Assembly (NCBI RefSeq): GCF_025264665.1
Contig: NZ_CP073697.1
Location: 4,011,501 to 4,075,500 of the forward strand
DNA length: 64,000 nucleotides
Direction of reading: 5' to 3'
From: Edaphobacter flagellatus
GTDB lineage: Bacteria > Acidobacteriota > Terriglobia > Terriglobales > Acidobacteriaceae
Below the pieces are notes generated by a model that did no database searches, was not told where the DNA came from, and saw only the letters and a list, made by a program, of their open reading frames with translations. Of the stretch, positions 54,797-62,813 are shown piece by piece (the first letter of the stretch is position 1; each line of letters opens with the position of its first letter). Position numbers and translations under genes: made by a program.

Positions 54797-55807
54797 TTAG
54801 CCAAGCTCAGCGAGGCTCTTGGCACCGAATTTGAGGTACCAGGGGCTGGCGGCCTTGAGAGCATTATTGACGTTCTCGATGTTCTGCACCCCGGTGGTCT
54901 CGAGCCACTCGTGGAAGGCTTTTGCACCCTGCTTGGCGTAGATCGGGATGCCATCCTTCCAGGTGGCGCGGCCGCAGAGGACGCCGTTGAACTTGGTACC
55001 GGATTCGGCGGCGAGCTCGAGAGTTTCAATAAAGACCGGGTTGGAGACGCCAGCCGAGAGGTAGATAAAGGGCTTGTGGGTCATGGTTTCGGCGTCGCGG
55101 AAGTGTTGCAGCGCCTCAGCGCGTGTATAGGCACGCTCGCCCTTGAAGGCTTTGGTGCCCTCGACGAAGGCCATTTCGACGGGAACCTCAACCTTGAGGA
55201 CGTCGACGTTGTAGCGCTCTTTGCCGAACTCGGCCATGGAACCAGAGACGACCTCGGGCTTCTTCTTGGCGTATTCGAGCGACTTCTCATCGCCGCCCTC
55301 GGCGTCGTAACCGACGGTTTCGAGGAAGAAGGGAATGTCGTGGGCGAGGCACTCGTCGCCGATACGCTCAACCCAGGCATGCTTGTGATTGTTGATGGAG
55401 CTCTTCTCGTAGGGGGTGTAGTAGAGAAGAATCTTGATGCAGTCGGCCCCGGCTTCCTTGAGGCGGCGAACGCTCCAGAGATCGAGCAGGTCGGGCAGAC
55501 GGCCAGGGGTGGCAGCGTCGTATCCGGTCTTCTCATAGGCGAGCAGGAGACCAGCCTTGTTGCGTTCCTTGGAGGCGGGCAGGCCATATTCGGGATCGAG
55601 GAGGATGGCGGAAGCATGCTTTGTAAGCACTTCGGTGACGTTGATCTTGAACTGCTCGAGGTCGGCGGCGTTGGCCGCGGCGCCGCGCTCTTTGGCAAGG
55701 GATTTCTGGAGGGAGCCGCGCTGGTCCATGGCAGCGGCGGCGATAACGCCGCGCGAGTCGGATACGGCCTTGAGTCCTGCAAGTTTACCGGGGGTCAGCT
55801 TCGGCAT
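54797..55807 (-). CDS. Tagatose-1,6-bisphosphate aldolase-like protein (LacD family)
   Basis: The 336-residue protein shows LacD-type class I aldolase features: VIAAAAMDQRGSLQKSL, AILLDPEYGLPASKERN, ADCIKILLYYTPYE, NVDVLKVEVPVEM with a candidate Schiff-base lysine, and PFIYLSAGVSNPVFIETLELA and GVLCGRATWKDG. It would split ketohexose bisphosphates in the cytoplasm, feeding triose phosphates to glycolysis. AGGAGA precedes the ATG. It stands alone with its own terminator. Confidence 0.88.
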   Translation of the reverse strand: MPKLTPGKLAGLKAVSDSRGVIAAAAMDQRGSLQKSLAKERGAAANAADLEQFKINVTEVLTKHASAILLDPEYGLPASKERNKAGLLLAYEKTGYDAATPGRLPDLLDLWSVRRLKEAGADCIKILLYYTPYEKSSINNHKHAWVERIGDECLAHDIPFFLETVGYDAEGGDEKSLEYAKKKPEVVSGSMAEFGKERYNVDVLKVEVPVEMAFVEGTKAFKGERAYTRAEALQHFRDAETMTHKPFIYLSAGVSNPVFIETLELAAESGTKFNGVLCGRATWKDGIPIYAKQGAKAFHEWLETTGVQNIENVNNALKAASPWYLKFGAKSLAELG

Positions 55808-56283
55808 TGCTGTGTATCTCCTGAAGTTTAGATATGGGGGTTCATTTTACACAGTGCGTTGAGGAGCTTGCGTTACAGGTGAGGGAAGCTGGGGAGCCAC
55901 CGATATTGTTTTTGTGCAAACTATTCTTTTGTAAAGAGTTATTTGGACGGTTACCTTGTCGGTCTCGTTCTGTTACCGAACCTGATGGAAGCGCCTCGCT
56001 TTCTCTATCCCTCTTTAAGAATAGCGGATGAGCGGGAATGAATCGGCAAATGTAAGTTACTGGTCCTAAAAAACTTGACGTGCATCGGGGCTTGACAGGA
56101 TTTCTGTGGAAATCTGGCCCGGATTTGTGTCGGTGAGAACGTCCTGGGACAGACTGTCGATCGCAAAGATTTCATGAAATTGGAGTTGATCTGTAACTGG
56201 ATGGCAATACGGACTGCATAGGTTCTCCTCTGACGAGAGGAGCGGATGGAGAATGTGCTCTCTCGCACTAGGAGAACATTTAT
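55808..56283. other. Intergenic region of 476 bases with a truncated repeat copy
   Basis: This divergent gap between the aldolase and phosphoesterase genes contains no plausible gene. It holds the 3' part of the dispersed repeat (56015-56103) and a 7-bp hairpin (56225-56231 with 56236-56242) in the likely 5' leader of the phosphoesterase gene. Promoters for both genes must be here, but none is convincing. Confidence 0.6.
56015..56103. repeat. Dispersed intergenic repeat, truncated copy 3
   Basis: TTAAG, TAGC, GCGGG, GAATCGGCA (56040-56048) and GGGGCTTGACAGGATTT (56087-56103) occur in the same order and at similar spacing as in the 3' halves of the copies at 16795 and 31900. The hairpin half is missing. 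Confidence 0.6.
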
Positions 56284-57573
56284 ATGACGGGAAAGAATGT
56301 TGCGGTATGTTTGCTGGCTGCGTCCCTGGCCGGTTCCATGAACGCGCAGGAGGGCAGCGCGGCCAAGAGTATTCCTCACCTGGATCACGTCTTCGTGATC
56401 ATGATGGAGAACCACGGGTATGGGCAGATTGTGAACAACCCGAATGCTCCGTTTATCAACGCCTATATGAAGTCGGCGAACACGGCGACCAACTACTTCG
56501 CCATTGCACATCCGAGCCTGACGAACTATCTGGAGGTCGTGGGCGGATCGAACTTCGGCGTCCACACCGACAACTATCCTGACTGGCACAACAAGAACTG
56601 CACGACGAACCTGGCGTCCGGCATCCCAGCGACGGACAACCCGGCCAGTCCGATCATCTGCCCGATCGAGGGCACGGGCACAGACGCCGCCACTCCGGCG
56701 ATCGACTACACAAACGAGACACAGGGCCCTCCAGGAACGATCAACATCGACGGCAAGCAGAGCATTCCAGCGGACAAGAACATCACCGGCAAGACGATCG
56801 CCGACCAGCTGGCGGCGTACGGCATGCGCTGGAAGAGCTATCAGGAGAGCCAGCCCGAGAATCCGGATACGGTCAACATCAGCGACGGCTTCTATACGAA
56901 CAACACGGACTTCAGCAAGGTGCTTCCGGCGCAGACCCCTGCGCTCTCGCAGAGCGACATCGTGGCGCTGTATGCGGTGAAGCACAATCCTTTTCTTTAT
57001 TTCAGAAGCGTGCAGGAGGGATGGGATCCGCTGAACTCGATGAAGAACTCGGTAGGCTTCGATGGGCCTCGCGGGTTGTTTGCGGACCTGGCTTCGGGAC
57101 ATGTTCCGGAGTACTCGTTTGTCGTGCCGAACCAGTGCAACGACCAGCATGGCCGCGGCAATGCCGGCGCCTTCTGCAACTATGACCCGAATGACAACGG
57201 AACGCAGGCGGGACTGAACCCGGCGCTGATCTATCGCGGCGACGTGACGGTGAAGCGGCTGGTGAATGCGATCCATAAGTCGCCGGTATGGCATGAGGGC
57301 CGCACCGCCATTGTGGTGGTGTGGGATGAGAACGACTATGCGACGGTTCCGGAGACTAACCAGGTACTGCTGATCGTGGACACGAACTACGGTGTACGCG
57401 GTGTGCAGAGCTCGAAGCGGTACGATCACTTCGCGTTGCTGAAGACGATTGAGGCGGGTCTGGGGCTTCCGTGCCTGAACCATGCCTGCGACAGCAACGA
57501 GCAGGTGATGTCGGACCTGTTTGCGCGGGGCGGTGGCCGTGGTGATGGTGACGGCGATTGGGACGACCAGTAA
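56284..57573 (+). CDS. Secreted phosphoesterase (acid phosphatase / phospholipase C-like)
   Basis: The 429-residue protein has a signal peptide (VAVCLLAASLAGSMNAQ) and the phosphoesterase motifs VFVIMMENHGYGQIV with metal-binding Glu-Asn-His, HPSLTNYLEVVGGSNFG, SYQESQPE, VVWDENDYA and SSKRYDHFALLKTIEAGLG. It should hydrolyse phosphate esters outside the cytoplasm. AGGAGAAC precedes the ATG. It ends in a short Gly/Asp-rich tail (GGGRGDGDGDWDDQ). A terminator lies 27 bases downstream. Confidence 0.85.
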   Translation: MTGKNVAVCLLAASLAGSMNAQEGSAAKSIPHLDHVFVIMMENHGYGQIVNNPNAPFINAYMKSANTATNYFAIAHPSLTNYLEVVGGSNFGVHTDNYPDWHNKNCTTNLASGIPATDNPASPIICPIEGTGTDAATPAIDYTNETQGPPGTINIDGKQSIPADKNITGKTIADQLAAYGMRWKSYQESQPENPDTVNISDGFYTNNTDFSKVLPAQTPALSQSDIVALYAVKHNPFLYFRSVQEGWDPLNSMKNSVGFDGPRGLFADLASGHVPEYSFVVPNQCNDQHGRGNAGAFCNYDPNDNGTQAGLNPALIYRGDVTVKRLVNAIHKSPVWHEGRTAIVVVWDENDYATVPETNQVLLIVDTNYGVRGVQSSKRYDHFALLKTIEAGLGLPCLNHACDSNEQVMSDLFARGGGRGDGDGDWDDQ

Positions 57574-57600
57574 GAAGCTTATCGAACGCTTATCAACGAG

Positions 57601-57640
57601 AGATGCCGCATGGGAAAGCCCCATGCGGCATCTTTATTTT
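57601..57640 (+). terminator. Intrinsic terminator after the phosphoesterase gene
   Basis: A 14-bp perfect stem (57601-57614 with 57620-57633) with a 5-nt loop is followed by TTATTTTTG. Confidence 0.85.
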
Positions 57641-57722
57641 TGCGTGGCGGACTGGAAAGAGGGCTGTAGCTATCGTGCTCTCTGGGGCATCCTATGGATG
57701 GGTGCCTGGAGGGAAGTTGCGG

Positions 57723-58433
57723 ATGATGGCTCGGAGAGTTCTTCTGTTTTTTCTTGCGCTGCCGATGATGACAGTAGCCCAGACTGCAGCTCCGCAGCGT
57801 CCGGTCCCGCCAGCGTTGCCGCAGACGACATCGTTGACGGTAACGGGGCACGTGGGGCAGGCAACGGTGATTCGTCGCAATGGGCGATCGTATGTGGATG
57901 TCGAGGCGCTGGCCCGGGTGACGGGCGGGACGCTGGGGTTTGAAGGGAGCCGTGTTGTGCTGACACTGCCTGCTCCTGCTGCGCCAGCTCCGGTCGTGGT
58001 GCAGCAGGTGGCGCCTCAGACAAAGCCTGAGGAGAAGGGATTCACGCGGGAGTTTCTGCGGGCAGGGGTGGAGCAGCTCTCGGTGGTGCGGGAGTGGCGT
58101 AGCGCGCTGGAGAATGCGATTCGTACGAACAATCCAGTCGACGAGAGCTGGGTGAGGGAGTATCGCAGGACGGCGACCGACAAGCTGGCGATGGCCTCGG
58201 CTACGGCGACAACGGAGTCAGACAGGCAGGCGCTGCCCCTACTGCAGAATGCGGCTTCGATGGTGAATCAGCTGAGCGACCGGTTCCTCGCGCTACGCAC
58301 GACCGCGACGTATGTGTCCCCGGACTCACTGGATCATGACGCGCTGGACCAGAAGATTCTGACGTGCGCCCAGGGGATGGCGGCGCAGGCGATTCCAGGT
58401 GGGCTGTTTGAGGATGTAGCCGCCTGCCACTAA
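57723..58433 (+). CDS. Small exported protein with stalk-like N-terminal domain, unknown function
   Basis: The 236-residue protein has a signal peptide (RRVLLFFLALPMMTVAQ) and a beta-rich stretch GQATVIRRNGRSYVDVEALARVTGG that resembles the copper-amine-oxidase N-terminal (stalk) domain. A helical C-terminal part follows. GGAGGGAAG precedes the tandem ATGs at 57723 and 57726. It converges with signal peptidase I over 10 bases. No function can be assigned. Confidence 0.65.
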   Translation: MMARRVLLFFLALPMMTVAQTAAPQRPVPPALPQTTSLTVTGHVGQATVIRRNGRSYVDVEALARVTGGTLGFEGSRVVLTLPAPAAPAPVVVQQVAPQTKPEEKGFTREFLRAGVEQLSVVREWRSALENAIRTNNPVDESWVREYRRTATDKLAMASATATTESDRQALPLLQNAASMVNQLSDRFLALRTTATYVSPDSLDHDALDQKILTCAQGMAAQAIPGGLFEDVAACH

Positions 58434-58443
58434 TCAGTTGTGA

Positions 58444-59208
58444 CTACTGAATTCTCTTGAGTGTGCGATCCCAGCGGGTTTCGTCGAAGAAATGGAGAAA
58501 CTCGTGAAGAGCAAAGCTGGTTTTGTCGGCAGTTGATGTCTTATATTGCTGCTCTTCTGACATCCTAAAGGACCAGTACACGAAGAGCGGCCGGCCGATA
58601 AGGTTGGCGCGTGGGACGAGGCCCCAGTAACGACTATCGAAGCTGTTGGTGCGGTTGTCTCCCATCATGAAGTAGTAACCGGGAGGAACGATGAGGTCTT
58701 CGCCCTGGATGTGAGTGGGAAGGTCGACGGACCATGTTGCGAGTACGTCGCGTCCCTCGTTGGCAGGAAGAGCGGGGAAGTCGTCGTTATAGGGATCGTA
58801 GTTGGTTGCGTTGGGCATGGCGGCGTAGGGCTCGTGTAACGCAACGCCGTTGCGGTAGACAACACCATGACGGAGGTGGATGCGGTCGCCGGGAATGCCT
58901 ATGACCCGCTTGATGAGAATGTCATGGTCGCCCTGAGCGTTGGGTGCGGGACGAAAGAAGACGACGGGCTCGTCGCGCTTGAGGTCGCTGTAAGGGATGA
59001 AGTTCGGCAGAGAAGAAGAGGGCGAGAGGGAGACCCGTTCGACAACGACATGGTCACCTACCAGCAGGGTGCTGGCCATGGAAGCTGACGGAATGACGAA
59101 GTTCTGGAAGAGAAAGCTCATGACAAAGAGCCCGACGGCGAGGGTGGAACAGAGGGAAGCTAGTTCGTGAATGCTGGAGCCTTGCTTGTCTTTGCCGTGT
59201 TTGGTCAT
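58444..59208 (-). CDS. lepB: Signal peptidase I
   Basis: The 254-residue protein has one N-terminal membrane helix (STLAVGLFVMSFLFQNFVIPS), the catalytic Ser43 in PSASMASTLL, the general base Lys100 in ILIKRVIGIPGDRI, and the box GDNRTNSFDSRYWGLV. It removes signal peptides from exported proteins at the membrane. The ATG at 59208 follows AGGAAG and is preferred over an upstream extension to 59292 that would run into the RNase PH gene. It is 19 bases downstream of that gene on the same strand. Confidence 0.93.
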   Translation of the reverse strand: MTKHGKDKQGSSIHELASLCSTLAVGLFVMSFLFQNFVIPSASMASTLLVGDHVVVERVSLSPSSSLPNFIPYSDLKRDEPVVFFRPAPNAQGDHDILIKRVIGIPGDRIHLRHGVVYRNGVALHEPYAAMPNATNYDPYNDDFPALPANEGRDVLATWSVDLPTHIQGEDLIVPPGYYFMMGDNRTNSFDSRYWGLVPRANLIGRPLFVYWSFRMSEEQQYKTSTADKTSFALHEFLHFFDETRWDRTLKRIQ

Positions 59209-59227
59209 GGGGTGGCTTCCTGGTGGG

Positions 59228-59974
59228 TTAGAGTGCGGCGAGGATGGCGGATTGCTGCGCGGCGAGCAGCTGGTGGATTCCTTTTTCAGCATAGTCGAGC
59301 ATCTCGTTGAGCTGGGCGCGTGAGTAGAAGTCCTTCTCGGCGGTGGCCTGGGTTTCGACGAGGCCTCCGTTGGCGAGCATGACGACGTTCATGTCGACGG
59401 TGGCGCGTGAGTCCTCTTCGTAGCAGAGGTCGAGCAGGACGTTGCCGTCGACGATACCGACGGAGGTGGCGGCGACCATCTGGCGCAGGGGTGAGGCCTT
59501 GAGGGTTCCGGCGGCGACGAGTTTCTGAAGCGCGATGGCGAGCGCGACGGCGGCTCCTGAGATGGCGGCGGTACGGGTTCCACCGTCGGCCTGGAGGACG
59601 TCGCAGTCGAGGATGACGGTGCGCTCACCGAGGGCCTTCATGTCGACGACGGAGCGGAGGCTGCGGCCGATGAGGCGCTGGATCTCGTGAGTGCGTCCGC
59701 CGATCTTGCCACGCTCGGCCTCGCGGGGGGTGCGGGTAAGGGTGGCGCGGGGGAGCATGCCGTATTCGGCGGTGACCCAGCCGCGGCCGGAGTTGCGGAG
59801 CCAGGCGGGGACGCCCTGCTCGACGGAGGCGTTGCAGAGGACGCGAGTGTTGCCGGTCTCGATGAGGACGGAGCCTTCGGCCATGGCAACGAAGCCGGGG
59901 GTGATGCGGACGGGGCGGAGGGAATCGGCGGGGCGGGAGTCCGGACGGAAGACGGGCGATGGTGCGTCGGGCAT
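59228..59974 (-). CDS. rph: Ribonuclease PH
   Basis: The 248-residue protein begins with [20 protein letters not shown] and has [47 protein letters not shown] and [18 protein letters not shown], the signatures of this phosphorolytic exoribonuclease. It trims tRNA 3' ends. No Shine-Dalgarno sequence is seen; TATAAT lies 6 bases before the ATG. It is co-directional with lepB and divergent from rplA. Confidence 0.96.
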   Translation of the reverse strand: MPDAPSPVFRPDSRPADSLRPVRITPGFVAMAEGSVLIETGNTRVLCNASVEQGVPAWLRNSGRGWVTAEYGMLPRATLTRTPREAERGKIGGRTHEIQRLIGRSLRSVVDMKALGERTVILDCDVLQADGGTRTAAISGAAVALAIALQKLVAAGTLKASPLRQMVAATSVGIVDGNVLLDLCYEEDSRATVDMNVVMLANGGLVETQATAEKDFYSRAQLNEMLDYAEKGIHQLLAAQQSAILAAL

Positions 59975-59986
59975 TCGGAGATTATA
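59975..59986 (-). promoter_or_regulatory. Candidate leaderless promoter -10 box (TATAAT) for rph
   Basis: On the minus strand a perfect TATAAT is followed by 6 bases and the ATG of rph. This would start transcription at or next to the start codon. No clear -35 box is visible. Confidence 0.45.
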
Positions 59987-60039
59987 GAGGGGTTCAGGCT
60001 TGCATATCGGAGAAAGGTTGCTAATGTAGTAGGTTTTAT

Positions 60040-60068
60040 TTGCAAAATTTGGGACAATTCGGCATACT
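60040..60068 (+). promoter_or_regulatory. Candidate promoter of the rplA-rplJ-rplL operon
   Basis: TTGCAA (60040-60045) and CATACT (60063-60068) are 17 bases apart. They lie about 85 bases before rplA, in the gap divergent from rph. Confidence 0.45.
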
Positions 60069-60077
60069 TAGAAGAGT

Positions 60078-60154
60078 GTCTCGACTTGCCGTCGAGACCA
60101 GTCGATTACCACGCCCCGGGGATGTGATCCGAGTGGGGTGGGAGATGAGGAAAG
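60078..60154 (+). promoter_or_regulatory. Structured rplA leader, possible L1 autoregulatory site
   Basis: The leader contains an 8-bp hairpin (60078-60085 with 60091-60098). A nested structure follows in which CACGCCCC can pair with GGGGTG around an inner GGAT-GTG-ATCC, just before the ribosome site. L1 represses its own mRNA in many bacteria by binding a leader that mimics 23S rRNA. The match here is only structural resemblance. Confidence 0.35.
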
Positions 60155-60865
60155 ATGGCTAGGAAGATTTCAAAGAATCTGGCGAAGGCGCGTGCGCTCG
60201 TTGAGCCCCGTTCTTACGTTCTGGCGGATGCGGTTCCGCTTCTGCAAAAAGCAAAGTACGCAAAGTTTGATGAGACGGTCGACCTGACGCTGCGTCTGGG
60301 TGTCGATCCCAAGCATGCTGACCAGATGGTTCGTGGCACGGTGGTTCTGCCACACGGTCTGGGTAAGACGAAGATCGTGGCTGTGATTGCTTCGGGTGAC
60401 AAGGTGAAGGATGCACAGGCCGCGGGTGCTGAGTTCTTCGGTGGCGAAGAGCTGGTTGAGAAGATTCAGAAAGAGAACTGGACGGCATTCGATGCGCTGA
60501 TCGCGACTCCCGACATGATGAAGTCGGTTGGCCGTCTGGGTAAGGTTCTCGGCCCGAAGGGTCTGATGCCCAACCCGAAGACTGGTACGGTGACCACGGA
60601 TGTGGCCTCGGCGGTGAAAGAGATCAAGGCCGGTAAGGTTGAGTTTCGTACCGACAAGACGGCTCTGGTTCACGTTCCGGTAGGCAAGCTTTCGTTCGAT
60701 CCGCAGAAGCTGATCGACAACGCGACGACCGTCATCACCAGCGTGGTGAAGGCGAAGCCTGCGGCGGCGAAGGGCAAGTACATCAAGGGCGTGACGCTGA
60801 GCTCGACGATGGGCCCCGGAATTCAGCTGGACTACGCGGCGGCTGAGGCTGCCGGCAAGGCGTAA
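60155..60865 (+). CDS. rplA: Ribosomal protein L1
   Basis: The 236-residue protein has the L1 signatures [58 protein letters not shown] and [24 protein letters not shown], each normal for bacterial L1. It forms the L1 stalk of the large subunit. GATGAGGAAAG precedes the ATG. The usual upstream neighbour rplK is absent; a divergent rph is there instead. Confidence 0.98.
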   Translation: MARKISKNLAKARALVEPRSYVLADAVPLLQKAKYAKFDETVDLTLRLGVDPKHADQMVRGTVVLPHGLGKTKIVAVIASGDKVKDAQAAGAEFFGGEELVEKIQKENWTAFDALIATPDMMKSVGRLGKVLGPKGLMPNPKTGTVTTDVASAVKEIKAGKVEFRTDKTALVHVPVGKLSFDPQKLIDNATTVITSVVKAKPAAAKGKYIKGVTLSSTMGPGIQLDYAAAEAAGKA

Positions 60866-60952
60866 ACGCGCCGGTTCGGGTTTTGCCGCCTGATGCGCGG
60901 CGCACAAATTTCAGCTGGCGTTTGAGGGCCAGCAGTGAAGGCTAGGAATTTT
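60866..60952 (+). promoter_or_regulatory. rplJ leader, possible L10 control element
   Basis: The 87-base gap between rplA and rplJ has a 6-bp hairpin (60914-60919 with 60928-60933) shortly before the ribosome site. L10 leaders are normally found at this place, but I cannot match the full consensus by eye. Confidence 0.3.
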
Positions 60953-61639
60953 ATGGCACTGTCCAGATCACAGAAGTCGGATAAGGTAAAGAAGCTCGCG
61001 GCAGAGCTGGAGACCTCGACCTCGGCTATTATCGGTACGTTTACCGGGCTGACGGCGTCGAAGGACTTCGACCTGCGCAAGACGGTTCGTGCTGCCGGTG
61101 GCAGCTATCACGTGGTGAAGAACAAGCTGGCGGCGAAGTCGGCTGAGGGAACGAAGATCGAGGCGGCTCTGAAGGGCCTGAAGGGTGTGAACTCGGTTGC
61201 GTACACCTCGGGCGATCCGGTAGCGCTGGCCAAGGCTCTCTCGAGCTGGGTCAAGGAGAACTCGGAGTTCACCTTCAAGCTGGGAATCGTAGACGGCGAA
61301 GTCCTGACGGTTCAACAGATTGGTGAGCTGGCAACGATGCCGGGCAAGGAAGAGATCTTTGCCAAGCTGCTGTTCCTTATCAATGCTCCTGCGCAGCGGT
61401 TGGCGACGGTGATCAATGCGACCGGACGCGATCTGGCTGTGGTGATCAACCAGGGCGTGGAGAAGGGCAAGTTCACGGGTGCGGCTCCGGCGGCGAAGGC
61501 CGAGGCGGCAGCTCCTGTGGCTGAGGCTCATGCAGAGGAATCTGCGGCTGGCGAGCAGCCTTCGGGCGCAGCGCAGCCGGAGAATGCGACGGCATCGCAG
61601 GCTGGCGAAGCGGCAGACGCGGCGCCTGCTGAGGGGTAA
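60953..61639 (+). CDS. rplJ: Ribosomal protein L10 with long Ala/Glu-rich C-terminal tail
   Basis: The 228-residue protein has the normal L10 core (SQKSDKVKKLAAELETS, YHVVKNKLAAKSA, YTSGDPVALAKALSSWVKEN). The L12-binding helix region is followed by a low-complexity tail of about 55 residues that is rich in Ala, Glu and Gln. Bacterial L10 is usually 165-180 residues, so the tail is an extension. The ATG at 60953 follows TAGGAA. L10 anchors L7/L12 dimers on the large subunit. Confidence 0.95.
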   Translation: MALSRSQKSDKVKKLAAELETSTSAIIGTFTGLTASKDFDLRKTVRAAGGSYHVVKNKLAAKSAEGTKIEAALKGLKGVNSVAYTSGDPVALAKALSSWVKENSEFTFKLGIVDGEVLTVQQIGELATMPGKEEIFAKLLFLINAPAQRLATVINATGRDLAVVINQGVEKGKFTGAAPAAKAEAAAPVAEAHAEESAAGEQPSGAAQPENATASQAGEAADAAPAEG

Positions 61640-61774
61640 GGTTTCGTTCAGTTCTCTTGAGGGTGCGCTTGTCTGGGCGCAACGGAAACCCTGAAGGGGC
61701 TGGACAACCGGAGCGGAACAAGGCTTCGGGCGAGGTAATCGGCAGTACAAGTTCAGAAGTAATTGGAGATAAAC

Positions 61775-62152
61775 ATGGCAGACATTCAGCAGTTGGAAGA
61801 TCAGATTGTTAGCCTGAGCCTGCTCGAGGCTTCGGCTCTGGTGAAGAAGCTTGAGGAGCGCCTTGGCGTTTCGGCTGCAGCTGCAGCCGTTGCGGTCGCT
61901 CCGGCGGCAGGCGGCGGCGCAGCTGCTCCTGCAGCAGAAGAGAAGACCGAGTTCACCGTCATCCTGAAGGATGCAGGCGCGAACAAGATCAACACCATCA
62001 AGGCTGTACGCGAAGTCACCGCTCTTGGTCTGAAGGAAGCCAAGGACTTGGTGGACGGCGCTCCCAAGCCTTTGAAGGAGAATGTCTCGAAGGACGACGC
62101 GGCTGCGATCGCGAAGAAGTTCGAGGGCATTGCTACCGTCGAGATCAAGTAG
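61775..62152 (+). CDS. rplL: Ribosomal protein L7/L12
   Basis: The 125-residue protein has the N-terminal dimer domain ([26 protein letters not shown]), an Ala-rich hinge and the conserved C-terminal domain ([41 protein letters not shown]). TTGGAGAT precedes the ATG at 61775. It recruits translation factors on the ribosomal stalk. The 135-base gap after rplJ holds no gene. Confidence 0.98.
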   Translation: MADIQQLEDQIVSLSLLEASALVKKLEERLGVSAAAAAVAVAPAAGGGAAAPAAEEKTEFTVILKDAGANKINTIKAVREVTALGLKEAKDLVDGAPKPLKENVSKDDAAAIAKKFEGIATVEIK

Positions 62153-62813
62153 TTTTTCTGGTAGTTGCACTTCCGGGCGGAACGAGGTATTCTTTATTGC
62201 TAGAGAAGATTCGTTCCGCCTCGTTGTGCTACACGGGCGAACAAAAGATTCGGGTAAATCGCAAAATATCGTGCATTCGGTGGTACTCCGGTCCATCCCC
62301 TAAAGAAGAAAGGGGTTAGGGGGCCGGCCATTATGCGTATCTAGCGGCGGATGCGTATAGTGCAACAGGTTTCAGGCAGACAGCAGCGAATTTGGGGCAA
62401 GGCGAGCCTCAAAATGGCGGCGGACATTCATCTCATTACGATCGAAATAGTGCACAAGTCGACCTTTGCGCTCGTGGGGCAAGCTGTCCCTATGAGCGCT
62501 TTGCCGTGTTTTCAAGCACTTCGACCCCTTGAGGGCGGGCCACAAACGGCCGGTACGCGTTCCTTATAGCAGATTCCGCCGGCAGCAGGCGAATGCATGC
62601 TGTGAAAAGTTTGAAGAATTATCGCCCAGATCGGGCGGGGCAGGACCAAAAGATTTTGCGCACGGGTGGCCGCAGTCGAGGGTGGCCGGACCCGAAGAAG
62701 CTTGAGGCGCAGGGAAATAACCAGGAGGGCCTGGACCGGGCTCTCCCCTTCGCGGAGACGGTTGCAACCGGCTTCGGGGAGGACCTCGAAGGTTCAGTTT
62801 TCAGGGAGAGAGC
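62153..62813 (+). other. Long rplL-rpoB intergenic region of 661 bases without a gene
   Basis: No convincing coding frame is present. A 10-bp stem (62176-62185 with 62211-62220) lies 24 bases after rplL and could be an attenuator or processing site. A short CCCCT/AGGGG hairpin near 62295-62318 follows. The rest shows no clear promoter, though a separate rpoB promoter would be expected in a gap this long. Confidence 0.6.

Noticed and set aside
56005..57624. Open frame of about 540 codons opposite the phosphoesterase gene
   Set aside because: Antisense to a gene with clear motifs and a signal peptide; composition is typical of a shadow frame.
60968..62296. Open frame of about 440 codons opposite rplJ and rplL
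   Set aside because: Antisense to two ribosomal protein genes; Arg/Leu-rich and without motifs.
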